Positions 1-11,206 are shown, counted from the stretch's first letter. The stretch: 64,000 nt of DNA from Paragonimus westermani (GCA_008508345.1 QNGE01003676.1:1-64000), one strand, 5' to 3'. Numbers and translations are program-made. Notes: generated by a model from the letters alone, not told the origin.

Positions 1-3000
1 TACACATGGATGCCGTTGTGGTTGCTTGCGTGAGGCATTATTTTTTTACACGTCTGCCAAAATAATGTATACCTAGGCATACGATGAGACAGACGTTATC
101 TATCTCATGGGGATTTAGTTCATGTGTATGAGGGAGATGATATTATGGCTTCCAAGGCGATCGTTTATAATCATGAATTCCGCATTCTCTGAGAGTTTCC
201 GGAGTGTCTTCAGTGGTAAATGGAGGATTCGGGCATTATTTTTGTTCGCGAGACGAGCTGTAGGTCGAAAACAGTTCTCAATTACAATAGTGTAGTTTTG
301 CGTAGTTACCCGAAAACCGCCCAGATTTATCACCGTTGTAATTAGTATAAGATGTGTAGGAACTTTCGAAGGGGTGTGCGACGTGTCTAGTGGGACAACT
401 GTTGTTAATTTCCACAAGCCGGTTTTCGCGACACATGTTGCCGTGTAAGACATTATGTTGTCCGACAAGATGTCTGTCTGATTGTGAGCTCTTTCGAGTT
501 AGAACAAAACCACCCCTTCATTCGTTTAGTATATGAGTTTCGTCCCACAAATCGTGTACTCATCATTGGTGAACTGAACAAATGTAGAGGGTTTGTTCCG
601 ATAAAATACACTGACTGCTGGCATTAAGCAGTATGTAGAGGATGTTTACGGGAAGTTTATCACGACTACTGACGTTGGAAACATCCATCGGAAGTTGAAT
701 TCTGTTGTCAGTTAATTGCGCCACTCAAGAATGGTAACGGACCACTAGAGAACCTCGGGGACTTACTGTCAGTGATCAGTGTGATAGGGGTGGTGAGCAC
801 CATGCGGGATGAAGATGACAGATATGCGCATATTTGCTTCGCCCAACGAACGCAAATTAAGCCATTCCAACGTTTTCCACGCATTGTGAATGTGAATTCT
901 ACCCACGGGACAAACAGGCGAAAGTTTGCCATCAGACGTTCCCTGATACTCTCGAGACTGGGATTTATATCGGTTCTAATAACAAATTGCCTGAAATACG
1001 GCCCACCAGTAATGTGCAGGTACGTTGATAGTAAGAAGTGTGCGTTACTAAGTAGGCTGTCCGATTTTTTTCAAAAATTGATGGGTGAACGGTAAATACG
1101 TTTGTGATGAACAAAATGGCTGCGCAAATGAGGACAGCCTGTGTGGTGTTCGGCTACGACATCCTGTTGGTTTACTTTCACTTGCGCGACGCCGTTTGTA
1201 ATTATATGGGTAGATGGAATTCCTTCGTCGTATTCGTTAGAACACAAAAACTTTTCGCAGTGGTTATCCGTTTAACCAAATGGCTACGGTAGATTAAAAG
1301 GATGAGTGGGTTGCACCTTGCACTGCATACCGTACGTTCAAACGTGAATTGAATGTCATCCGCCGAACGGATAAGAAGCTTCCGGATTATTTGTCGTCAC
1401 TGGCCTTACATCAAGCCGAAGTGAGCCGATCATGCCCAAAGCGATGTTGTCCAATTAGACAGTCACACGAATAATACGCCGGATAATGCCAGAGAACGGC
1501 TGAAGTAAAGAACGTGCCCGTGAGACTTTTTATCCGTTGCCATTCAGAAAATGTGAATCCACAGCGAATGGTCGATGCGAGAGTTTGAGAAGCAAACCAC
1601 CTACGGGCGGACCCCACGACTCCGTTTTGAAACAGTATGTGATTGCAAGGTAAGCGGTTTCATAGCAATCACTGTGAACACTGTAGCTTCGTATGCTACA
1701 TGGTGGCGACACTTTCGTCGCGAATAGCACGCAAGGTGCTTGTGAGTGTCGCTTTTGCTGTTCATCATGGCTTCGCCGCATACATATTCTGTCAGTGCTT
1801 CCGAACCATTTCTGCTCATAAAGTAAGACTTCCTGTGATGTCTATTCACGCCTAAAAAGGTTGCGTGTCCATTTATGAGCGGTGGTTTGCTGGGCACAAC
1901 TTGCCAATTTGGAGTTTGATAGGTCCCCAGCTCCAGTCTCTCGCTGCAGCCAAATTCGACCGTTACTATAAAACTCCCATCATTTAACTGCGAGACTACA
2001 TGACCACAGTAGCCGCACGGCAATGACCTCTTTCGACAGCATCCTTGTCTTCGCGGGTAAAATGGTAGAACTTGCTAAGACTGGTTTACGTTCGTACGAC
2101 TTTCTCATTGCCGCATGCGCAAGTAGTAAGCAACCCAGATGGGTGAAGAAGTCTGAAGCAGGATTGCTATATGTACACTGCAGTGAACCGGTACAGATGG
2201 ACAGCTAACGCTGTGATGCCCATTAATTGATTTTTGATTCCGAATGTATTGTAGTGGAGAATATAACTTGGTGTCCATTCTGCGGCAGCCAATTCTACCG
2301 CGATCTTCTGGTAGGTGCACTTTTTTAAATTTTTGGATTTCCCAGCTTGTTCTACTCCAGCCATTGTTTGCTTCCCTTCAGTGATTGTGATAAAGCGGTC
2401 CTGGCACGCACCTTTAACAGATGTCAACTGAGACTGGTCCGCGGACAGTGTACCGCTTGTACACGAACCAAGATCACCTGGAGCTACCATCCTCTTGTTA
2501 TCGTTGAAAATAGCGAGTCCCACCACACATGCTTACACAGTTGCAGATATCATCTCTGATAGACGGAATGCCTGGGACTTTGTGCAATACACGGCCTTAG
2601 CCAACCAGCAGGATTCATGCAAACCAACAGCAACGTTATGTACTAAGAGGAACCGGAGGGAGTATGTACCATTTTTTATGGAAAAAATGATCATTCTTGT
2701 CGATCTCCCACCTGTTCGTCCTCAGTGTCTTTACTCGTTAACCAATGTGCTTGAGCGTGTTTCAGTACTGGGTACTGTCTGCCAAAACTCGTGAGCTAGG
2801 AGAAATGCATGCAGCAGCAGTAGATGTTTCAACGTAGGATGCTGTTTGCCCTCACTCATAAGCTAGTACGGTTGCAAGGAAATTTCGCAAGCTTCTGAGT
2901 GGGAAGCGCTTCTTGAGGTCCTTTGTTGACCAGGTGACCTTGTCTGTATACAAGCCGGCGTCAGGCTTTCATGGAAGTGTACAAGCGTGGTAGCAGTGGA

Positions 3001-3540
3001 TGGTCTAGGCACGCCAAATTTAACCAGAATAATACTGCAGACCTTCCCAGTAATTGCGCACATTCGCGCTTTGCAATATGCGCACTGGCGTATGTTGCGT
3101 TCGCAGCTTTGTAAAACGACTAATGCTCAGGATCCAAACACGAGCCATTCGCCGGAATTATCCTCTTGTTTTAGTCATTAATTTCGCCTGATTTTCAAGA
3201 TAATATTATCGTACCACGTCGATGACATCCATTTTCATTATACTATACCATCAATTCTGCGAAATAGTGTGAAACGCAAAATTTCGCTATTCTTCCTTCG
3301 ATCACTAAGCCACTGAACTATCGCATAATCTTTTCTTGTCTTCAAAATTTCAAAACAAAAACACTTTCAGCAACAGAATTTGCCCATTTTACGAAGTGAA
3401 AGACATGAAAAAATCATGGCAATCTCAGAAAAATAAGAACGATTATTGCCTCCAAGTTTACGAGTATACCTTTGTCTACCGATCAAACGCGGCAAGCTGT
3501 GATAAAGCAATGAGCGTGTGTTGGTGGGGAGAGAGACCCT
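1..3540. other. No recognised gene (left flank)
   Basis: I see no protein family, RNA gene or clear repeat here. The longest open frames are antisense to one another. One is a 140-codon minus frame at 1601-2023 that starts with a Cys-rich stretch (MPCGYCG). I recognise no family in it and it has no convincing splice or codon signature. Probably intergenic or ancient repeat-derived sequence. Confidence 0.5.
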
Positions 3541-3913
3541 AAATAGCCTAAGTAAAACCGCAAACATACCTCACTAGGCCATCGGTGACCAAATGAACGA
3601 ATACAACAGACTGGCTGCAGGGGTTCCAGCGAGTTACGGTAATCAAAACATTTGACACAGGTGCTCAACGTCCCAAAGTATCAGTATCCGGGACGCAAGG
3701 ATATGTCTGAGTTACCGTGGGCTGATGAAGCGCGATTGGAGCTGCGACGATGTCCATAGTACGACGGAGCTAAAGGAAAGTCGGTGAGATATCCGGGTAG
3801 TATCTTCAAGTGACTGAGCAACGGAGAAAGGAGCAGACTGTTGTGCACAAATTTTTGTATCGTTGTTGCAAGGTCACTCAAATCGATTTTACTAACATGC
3901 AAAGGTGACGTAA
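3541..3913. repeat. ~374-bp unit, copy 1 (left dimer)
   Basis: First half of a head-to-tail dimer. It begins aaatagcctaagtaaaacc and ends ...gcaaaggtgacgtaa. It is the most divergent of four copies in the window. By eye about ten positions differ from the other three, for example gggacgcaagg instead of gggatgcaagg, ctgatg instead of ctaatg, and a changed block near 3783-3797. The base after the unit starts copy 2 directly, with no spacer. Confidence 0.93.
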
Positions 3914-4287
3914 AAATAGCCTAAGTAAAACCGCAAACATACCTCACTAGGCCATCGGTGACCAAATGAACGAATACAACAGACTGGCTGCAGGGGTTCC
4001 AGCGAGTTACGGTAATCAAAAAATTTGACACAGGTGCTCAACGTCCCAAAGTATCAGTATCCGGGATGCAAGGATATATCTGATTTACCGTGGGCTAATG
4101 AAGCGCGATTGGAGCTGCGACGATGTCCATAGTACGACGGAGCTAAAGGAAAGTCGGTGTAGTAGTCCGTGTAGTATCTTCAAGTGACTGAGCAACGGAG
4201 AAAGGAGCAGACTGTTGTGCACAAATTTTTGTATCGTTGTTGCAAGGTCACTCAAATCGATTTTACTAACATGCAAAGGTGACGTAC
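3914..4287. repeat. ~374-bp unit, copy 2 (left dimer)
   Basis: Second unit of the left dimer, joined directly to copy 1. By eye it is essentially identical to copies 3 and 4, which lie 5 kb away. It is followed by a short tail (agaagttgttaca, 4288-4300) that also follows copy 4 with one change. Read on the minus strand this tail is TGTAACAACTTC, a plausible LTR start, so the dimer may be the 3' LTR of Gypsy copy A carrying an internal tandem duplication. Confidence 0.93.
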
Positions 4288-4300
4288 AGAAGTTGTTACA

Positions 4301-4900
4301 TGGGGTTAAGGCATTTTCAATAGATGAAAATATGAAAAACCCTTTAGTGCTTCCCCTCAACAGCATGCGTGAAAGACACATGCTCGATCAGCGTCCGATA
4401 AGTGAGAATAAGTGGCTGGTAAAGTAACATGCCTACCGGAACGCTTGGTTGGACGGAATGGAAACGGGTGGAGGAAATGTGATGATGTTGTATGGGTTAG
4501 TACGGTAGAAGGACGGGGCTAATGTGCCCTCTCGTCATCACGGTCAACTGCGGTTGAAAGGTCGAGTGTGTGGGAAATGGTAGGGTTACATGTCTCAATA
4601 TTTCGTGGTCCGGCTGTATGGCTAAATGGTTGGGAGGAAAGTCCCCGGTGCGTGTCGTTGTAGGACGGTTTGGGACGATCAGTACTCAGAGTAACTTGTT
4701 TTCCGGAACGTTCGATGGTGAAATGTCTATCCGTTTTGAGATCATTTTAAGTGGACCATCGTAAGGTAGTCGAAGTGAGCGCCGAACTGCGTCGCATCGA
4801 TCAAAAACATGAGTGCAAGTCATCAAGTCCTTGTTAAGTTATCAGAGCCAGGAATATTTTTGCGTGGGAATTGCATGGAGTACTTCCATATGTGGTTTGA
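4301..4900 (-). other. Unrecognised stretch, probably decayed 3' end of Gypsy copy A
   Basis: This lies between the integrase remnant and the left repeat dimer. I found no conserved motif. The sequence next to the candidate LTR start at 4300 is not a good polypurine tract on the minus strand (it ends ...CCTTAACCCCA). That weakens the reading of the dimer as a normal 3' LTR. Confidence 0.4.
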
Positions 4901-4924
4901 GACAGTGCCCGTTGTTCGTCAGAT

Positions 4925-5640
4925 CTATTGCACCTTGTGTGCTTGGGTCGAAAAAATCATTAGGAGATGAAGTTTCGTTCTGTAGACTATTTTAGCGACG
5001 AAACACTGTACGTCTTTATTAAGGACGGCTCTGATGTTCAGGAAGGTAAGCGGTAAGCGTTCTGTCCAACTCTGTGAACAATGCGCCATGAAAACCTCCA
5101 ACGATCCTGTTAGCAGCTGGGGGTATTTAGTCGGCTTGACGTGTCCACAACCCAACAGACGGGTTAAGTCGCGGAAAAGGCTCAGTAGAATTGTGAACCT
5201 CGGTCTGTAGTGACGAACAGTGGGATGCCAGAGTCGGCAATCCGATGTTCGAAGTACGTTTTGGCCATTGTCTTGGCCGAAATATGCTAAGATAGAACGG
5301 CAACAGACCATCGTGTAAATCTGCCGACGCATGTAAACAAGAACGTTCTGCCGTTTCATGGGGTTGATGGACCAATCAGATCGACATGGACGTGGGAAAG
5401 ACGTGCGTCTGGAGCAGGGAAAGCTTCAGGAGAGGTGACGGTGTGGAGACATACCCTACTGTTTTGGCAGTGAAGGCACGGTTTAGTCCACCAGCGCACA
5501 TCTTTGTCCATGCTGGACTAAACGTAACGGGCGGCAGTTATTTTCATCGTTACGTGGACATCGGGGTGGGAAAAAGAATGCCAGTAGTTATTATCCGCTG
5601 GTGAACGGTAACGAGAAATGGTTAGGGCACGGATATGCGA
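4925..5640 (-). pseudogene. Integrase remnant, Gypsy copy A
   Basis: The minus-strand frames show retroviral-type integrase text: HVDLIGPSTP around the first catalytic Asp (near 5380) and TTDRGSQF around the second (near 5200). The typical FRDLTRLLGC and WTERLPL segments follow. The segment that should carry the catalytic Glu (VERFHRQLK in relatives) is garbled. The upstream HHCC zinc finger has lost Cys codons, and several stops and frameshifts are present. It is the last pol domain of copy A and is non-functional. Confidence 0.85.
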
Positions 5641-6023
5641 ATCACAAACACGTAGCACAGAGTTTCACAATACCCGAAAACCCCGGAAAAATAACAGAAT
5701 ACCGTGACCATTAGCAGGGAGTGCATTCGCTCTCACACCAAACGTCGTCCGACAGACAGGTGTCTGTGCATACACAGTTTTTGAACAGCCCTGAAAGACC
5801 ACGTGAATTGAATGAATTGAATTTAATGTGGAATGGACCAATCAGAGACGTAGGGGAGACGTGCGCCAGAATTGAATTTTAGCCCATTGTGACGCGAGAG
5901 GAAAATTCAAGCCTACGAATTAATTTTCAAATATACCTCGAAAGTCAAACCATCTTTAAGTAAGATAGACTTCTCGCAACGTAAGTAGTTAAAATTGGAC
6001 CAGTGAATTGGAAGAGGTAACTC

Positions 6024-6840
6024 TTAGGCAGCCGTTGCCTCGAACCCGTGTATCAATCGCTGAATGACTGGACATGGAATGTTCGCGGAAATAGAGCACA
6101 TACCAGTCGATTCCGAAGATAGCAAGGTGATACAAGAACATTGAAAGGGTGGGATGTGAATGGATGGAAAGTCGTAGTCTGACATTTGGGCTTCAGCACT
6201 TTGCGGGTTAGAAACCGCGTTAGCATGTAGTCTTGAGAAGGCATCGGCAACCACATTGGGGTTTCCGCTGCTGTGTCGGATATATATGGTGAATTGCGCT
6301 ATAAAATCGAGGTGCCAAGTTTCGCGAGAGGAATACATATTCTGAATGGCGTCAAAGACGTAGATTAAAGGCTTATGATTCAGTTAGGTTCCTTCCTTCT
6401 AACAAATGACGAAAGTGTCTAATGGACAAGTAGACAACAAGCAGCTCACGACTGAAGGTGTGTAATGCGCGACGGATTGGAAGCATTGAGGAACAGCGTC
6501 TATCTGAAGGACGGGAGCACAACGAGAATCTGGAATGGTAACAAAAGCCGAACCGGCATGATCCAAAGGCCCAGTAAGTCATGCACACAACTTACTCAAA
6601 CGAAAACCAAAATTACGTCAATCACACGACAACGAAATGCGTTACAGGTACTATAGTTGACTCGCGCGGGTGACATTCTGGGAGTAGAACAAGACCGGCC
6701 GTAATTCAGCACCAACGCATTGCTGAAGCACTCTACAGACAGCATGGTTGTACGCATCAGTTAAAAGAATCAGATGAGCAAACGGCCCTGGATTAAAGTG
6801 AGCGAAGATCATTATTTCGCTGAGTGCTTTCTCCACGTCG
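6024..6840 (-). pseudogene. RNase H and linker remnant, Gypsy copy A
   Basis: From right to left, the minus frames read a segment with LLTDAYNHAV (catalytic TDA kept) and RPVLFYSQNVT. Next comes FSRELLVVYLSIRHFRHLLEGR, the alpha-helical part of a Gypsy RNase H. The last segment is LDFIAQFTIYIRHSSGNPN then VVADAFSR, the usual end of the domain before integrase. The pieces sit in different frames, so the gene is broken. Family assignment is firm; function is lost. Confidence 0.88.
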
Positions 6841-6920
6841 TTGGACGCTTGTGGCGCCTCAGGACATGAAATAACGCCCTTTTTGGAACAACGGAGCAGA
6901 TCACTTGATGACTTCAGAAG

Positions 6921-7790
6921 CTAAAAACAGTGAAGAATAAAGCAACAGTAATAGTTAACAGTTCCGATGAAACGTTGAGGCTTTTTGATGGAATCAGGAA
7001 TGGGATGTTCCTGCAGCGCCTTCACTTCGGTTTCCAGGGTTCTGATGCCACTCGCGTCTATAAAATATCCAAGAAATTCAAGGGTCGAGACACGAAAAAC
7101 GCGTTTTGCTAAATCGATGGAAATCCCGTGTTCACTGAAGCGCCCCAGCAAAAAACGAAGATGTGTTTCAAGTTCTTCGGGGGGAACGACTGGCGGCCAA
7201 AACGTCGTCAAGGTAAAGAAAGACAAAATCTAGACTACATCCAACTTGGTCTATAAAACGCTGGAACGTTTGGGTTATATTTCGAAGGTTGCGTGGCATT
7301 CGAAGGAGCTCGTACAAGCCAAACAGAGTTGTGATCACAGTCTTGGGCATTTTTACTTCGGCGAGGGGAATTTGATAGTATGCACACTAAGTCGATTTTA
7401 GGGAAAACGCGTTAAGAATGTAAAGTCAAAGAAAAGTCATGGATGTGGGGAATGGGGTAACGGTACGTACGGTAGCATTGTTAAGAGCTCGAAAATCACC
7501 ACATGGTCTCCAATCCCCCGGTGTTTTCTTAGGAACTAAGTGCCTTAGCCATCTTTAGCTTTTCGGGAGGAAGACGTCTGGGGCGAGCGGTCACTAGCTG
7601 TCCTTTGGTCACAGTAGTACGGGTCGCGTTGTGTTTCAAAGAACGCGGATGGTACGACGGATTGATTGGCTGCTGGTATTGCTGGGTTAGCTGAAAATAT
7701 CGTGAGGGCTTGGGGACCGCCATATGGATTCCGGTGGAATTCGTGTTAGCTAATTTGCCCTTAGCACTCAAGAAAGTCGAGCTGTTCAAA
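6921..7790 (-). pseudogene. Reverse transcriptase remnant, Gypsy copy A
   Basis: The minus frames carry RT landmarks in order. These are TARPRRLPPEKLKMAK (pre-fingers, near 7590), a DWRPCGDF-like segment near 7500, and the palm motif FLYLDDVLAAS with an intact YLDD catalytic centre (near 7200). FLGYFIDASGIRTLE and the thumb segment ending RFIGTVNYYCCF follow. At least two frame changes separate these blocks. The active-site aspartates survive, but the open frame does not. Confidence 0.9.
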
Positions 7791-7858
7791 AGCGTATAAT
7801 GCTGAATATGAACCAGGAGACCAAGGTGAGATGAGAAATCAGTGCCAAGAATTACGGT

Positions 7859-8047
7859 CTAAACGTCTGCCACTAGGAGAATCAAGCGAAATTGGCGTCG
7901 TAGTCCGAGGATGAGCGAAAGTCGATCATACGTTTGTATCGGTGTTCCGTTAGCGGTGTGTAAAAAGAAAATAGGTTGACAACGTTGGCGGTCGCCTGCG
8001 GCGCATGGAATTACGCTTACCTCAACACCGGAGTTACGGAGTTGCAA
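7859..8047 (-). pseudogene. Aspartic protease remnant, Gypsy copy A
   Basis: A 62-codon minus frame contains NSGVEVSVIP where family members have DTGAEVSVIP, so the catalytic Asp is changed to Asn. It ends in the conserved GLRRQFRLILLVADV strand. It lies between the Gag knuckle and RT, as expected for this family. Inactive by the active-site change alone. Confidence 0.82.
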
Positions 8048-8099
8048 ACTGTGGATCTGTCAGGGTTGGACTAAAAGGCGACATTAGGAGACGCCGGGC

Positions 8100-8866
8100 A
8101 CAGCCGTCGCCATCACTGGCCGGTCACCAAATTTTCCTGTGTTGTCGGCAAGCTAGTTAAGGTTAAGGTGCGATGACCGAACGTACGGTGATACCAACAG
8201 TGATCATGGTTGTTGTGTGCTAGTGCTGTCAGACGTCGAGATGGTGTTCTAGAGGGGCTACGTGGTCTGTGCGATCGAGAGTGCAGGCTGCAAACTAATG
8301 ACTGGACCTGTTTAGTCAAACACTTCAATTAATGATGTAGGTCATCGTGAGGTTGGCTGACAACTGTATTTACTGGCCGGGGATTGCGTTGAAGATCCAG
8401 TATTTTGCCGGCTACTTCTCCAAGCTTCTGAAAGTAGCCAAAATCTCACGAGGCGATGATAGTGGGTTTTTCACCCGCAACTGCCGAAAAACGATGTTAT
8501 CCGACTTTCTGCTTCCAGGGAGTTGCTTCATGTGTCGCAGGAGCTGGGGTAGTTTGCAATCATTTAAGAAAATAGTTGGTCCAGATCCCGCTGTTCAGAA
8601 ACGCCTATCCTGATCATGAAGGCATCTTTCAGCTTGTACGGCTGGTCTTCAGGCATGTCGATAAATTCCGAAAGATCTTCAGCGATGTTAATAAGAATGG
8701 ACAGAATTACGTAGGAACACATCATGGTTTGAGACTTAACGCGCTTCATTCGAAAGAGGACTTCAACTTGCCTAAACCAGAGACGAGTGTTATTGACTCC
8801 AAATTCAGGCAGTTTGATGTGCATGAATGCAGTCAGCTGCTCAGTTGAGTCATCGTAATCGGACAT
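8100..8866 (-). pseudogene. gag remnant with degenerate CHCC knuckle, Gypsy copy A
   Basis: The frame starting at 8866 reads MSDYDDSTEQLTAFMHIKLP and later LWFRQVEVLF, the typical N-terminus of CsRn1-type Gag. About 550 bp on, a second frame reads CWYHRTFGHRTLTL. Related elements have C-x2-H-x9-C-x3-C here. The first Cys and the His are kept; both later Cys are lost. The middle of Gag is disrupted. Confidence 0.85.
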
Positions 8867-9027
8867 GATAACTTAAGGCACTCCCTAACACGCGTAACGG
8901 ATGCGGCAGTGAACACATTAACGCTTATTGTGATGGAACAGATCACCGGGAAAAGAAAGTAAGCACAGCACCAAGACCCTGCGAATTTATTGACGTATAA
9001 CGACAGAAAAAGGTGAGAAGTTGACTA

Positions 9028-9041
9028 CCTCGGGCTCACCA
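9028..9041 (-). other. Primer-binding site, tRNA-Trp-like, Gypsy copy A
   Basis: On the minus strand the bases read TGGTGAGCCCGAGG. This matches the complement of a tRNA-Trp 3' end (TGGTGACCCCGACG) at all but two positions. CsRn1-clade elements use tRNA-Trp. It lies about 160 bp upstream of the gag start and 27 bp from the right-hand repeat dimer, placing the end of the 5' LTR at 9042. Confidence 0.7.
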
Positions 9042-9068
9042 GTTTTTGCTGGCCAAAAACGAGTTTCC

Positions 9069-9442
9069 AAATAGCCTAAGTAAAACCGCAAACATACCTC
9101 ACTAGGCCATCGGTGACCAAATGAACGAATACAACAGACTGGCTGCAGGGGTTCCAGCGAGTTACGGTAATCAAAAAATTTGACACAGGTGCTCAACGTC
9201 CCAAAGTATCAGTATCCGGGATGCAAGGATATATCTGATTTACCGTGGGCTAATGAAGCGCGATTGGAGCTGCGACGATGTCCATAGTACGACGGAGCTA
9301 AAGGAAAGTCGGTGTAGTAGTCCGTGTAGTATCTTCAAGTGACTGAGCAACGGAGAAAGGAGCAGACTGTTGTGCACAAATTTTTGTATCGTTGTTGCAA
9401 GGTCACTCAAATCGATTTTACTAACATGCAAAGGTGACGTAA
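9069..9442. repeat. ~374-bp unit, copy 3 (right dimer)
   Basis: First unit of the right dimer, in the same orientation as the left dimer 5.5 kb away. By eye I see essentially no differences from copies 2 and 4. It begins 27 bp beyond the primer-binding site of Gypsy copy A, so it could be internal to that element's 5' LTR. Confidence 0.93.
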
Positions 9443-9816
9443 AAATAGCCTAAGTAAAACCGCAAACATACCTCACTAGGCCATCGGTGACCAAATGAAC
9501 GAATACAACAGACTGGCTGCAGGGGTTCCAGCGAGTTACGGTAATCAAAAAATTTGACACAGGTGCTCAACGTCCCAAAGTATCAGTATCCGGGATGCAA
9601 GGATATATCTGATTTACCGTGGGCTAATGAAGCGCGATTGGAGCTGCGACGATGTCCATAGTACGACGGAGCTAAAGGAAAGTCGGTGTAGTAGTCCGTG
9701 TAGTATCTTCAAGTGACTGAGCAACGGAGAAAGGAGCAGACTGTTGTGCACAAATTTTTGTATCGTTGTTGCAAGGTCACTCAAATCGATTTTACTAACA
9801 TGCAAAGGTGACGTAA
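9443..9816. repeat. ~374-bp unit, copy 4 (right dimer)
   Basis: Second unit of the right dimer, directly adjoining copy 3. It is followed by agaagttgttgca (9817-9829), which repeats the tail after copy 2. Immediately after 9829 the plus strand enters Gag-like sequence of Gypsy copy B, so this boundary is shared by two elements. Confidence 0.93.
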
Positions 9817-9879
9817 AGAAGTTGTTGCACCAGTTTACTAGACGAAAATAAGAGGTCTACAGATGAGCCACTTCTACAG

Positions 9880-10290
9880 GAGCTATAAATGCAAATGCTG
9901 CAGGAGAAAGCCCAGGTTGTTGTGTCCGCAGCGTGCTTTCGACCGCTGTCAGAATCTGTGGAGATCGTCGACCATGTGGTCGAGCGTTTCCATTCACTTC
10001 TGAACAGCGTCAGCAGCCCCAGTGCAAGTGCAACTCTTACGACTTCGGCTACGAAGTAGGCTGTAGATTCCGAATTGACCGATGTTGCGGTGGTCAAGGC
10101 CGTATAAGCCAAAGTGGCTTCTTTGCGCAGGCACTTAGGTATTATCGCGATCAGTCGTTTTCGAAACCGATCCCCACAGTCTCATTGTACCCACTGGTCG
10201 CCTCCCCGACGTGACTCACAGACCCGTAGAGGTTTCTGCTGGTACCATAAACGGTATAGTGCTAAAGCCGTTAGATGTACATTTTACTCA
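9880..10290 (+). pseudogene. Gag C-terminal remnant with knuckle, Gypsy copy B
   Basis: After a Gag-like helical region there is FCWYHKRYSAKAVRCTF near 10232-10285. It fits the CsRn1 CHCC pattern C-x2-H-x9-C-x3-C, with the last Cys replaced by Ser. In-frame stops occur upstream (for example near 9890), so it is not translatable as one Gag. Confidence 0.8.
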
Positions 10291-10402
10291 CCGCTTCAAA
10301 GAAACCAGATCACACACGCGTACTGGCGACTGACGCCGCCGGCGCATCCACCCGCAATCGCCTTATGTTCGTCAAGATCCCACAACAAGGACCGCATTCT
10401 TA

Positions 10403-10760
10403 GTGGAAACAAGAGCGCAGGTTAGCATAGTCCTGTTGGTCCGTTTCGAAGCGACAGTCAGGCGCTCCTCATCTCGGTGCCGCCAATGGCACCGTCCTCC
10501 AGACTTTTGGTCGGCTTTCGCTAACACTGAATTTGGGTCTCGAGCGAAACTTCCGTTGTTTTTTCCCTGTTGCTACCGTTCCGTTCGCCATCCTCGATAT
10601 CAATTTCCTCCGACATTTTGACCTTTCAGTCAATACACGACGCCGGAAACTAACAGATGCCGTAACACGCTTGAGTATTAACGGTAATCGAGCGACCGTC
10701 GCAGTCCTCAGTACTATTCCCGTAACACCGGCTGCTTCACCATCTTTTGCGGAGATTTTT
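10403..10760 (+). pseudogene. Aspartic protease remnant, Gypsy copy B
   Basis: VETRAQVSIV stands where the family has VDTGAEVSVV, so both the catalytic Asp and the Gly are changed. A second frame continues with VPFAILDINFLRHFDLSV and RRRKLTDAVTRLSING, the conserved C-terminal part of the domain. The frame change between the two halves and the lost catalytic residue make it inactive. Confidence 0.82.
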
Positions 10761-10945
10761 TTAACATTTCCCACAGCTAATGCAGACATCCATCCTCATC
10801 ACTGCATTTGCTTCCCGAAAAATTGGGGTACTGGTGTCTGCTGGGACTACGGCAGCCTGAGTAAAGTAACATCCCCTGATAAGCGTCCCACAACCTACCC
10901 ACCTCCAGCAAGATTGACTTAATCGGCGCTCATCACCAGATCTCG

Positions 10946-11206
10946 GTGGCAGCCGAAGACGTACTCAAGATAACTGTGATCACTACATTTGATCTCGAAT
11001 TTTCAAGAATGCCATTTGCACTTACCAGTGCAATTCAAATGTTCCAGAGCTCCGTGTACGAAGTAACCCGCGTTCTAGACTCCGTTTATCCCCACCTCGA
11101 CGACCTCTTAGCTGCTAGCTCTTCTGAGAAGGATCCTCTTTCACATCTGCGCAGTTTGTTTGAACGGCTGATTAACTGTGATGTTACACTCAATTCAACA
11201 AATTGA
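10946..11206 (+). pseudogene. Reverse transcriptase remnant, Gypsy copy B
   Basis: An 86-codon frame reads MPFALTSAIQMFQSSVYEV and then VYPHLDDLLAASS. The canonical YxDD box has His in place of Tyr but keeps both aspartates. The N-terminal RT part (fingers) is largely missing between 10760 and 10946. Confidence 0.88.

Larger units (their letters stand above)
4300..9829 (-). mobile_element. Gypsy copy A: decayed CsRn1-like LTR retrotransposon
   Basis: Read on the minus strand, the order is primer-binding site (9028-9041), gag (8866-8100), protease (about 8047-7859), reverse transcriptase (about 7790-6921), RNase H (about 6840-6020) and integrase (about 5640-4925). This is the Ty3/Gypsy order. 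The Gag start, CWYH knuckle remnant and protease text match the CsRn1 lineage known from flukes. Stops and frameshifts interrupt every domain, so it cannot encode a working polyprotein. It lies between two direct repeat dimers that may be its LTRs. No target duplication was found at their outer edges. Confidence 0.85.

Noticed and set aside
3733..3760. CTGATGA in repeat copy 1, resembling a hammerhead ribozyme core
   Set aside because: No GAAA core segment at the right distance and no closing stems; the other three copies read CTAATGA. Not a hammerhead.
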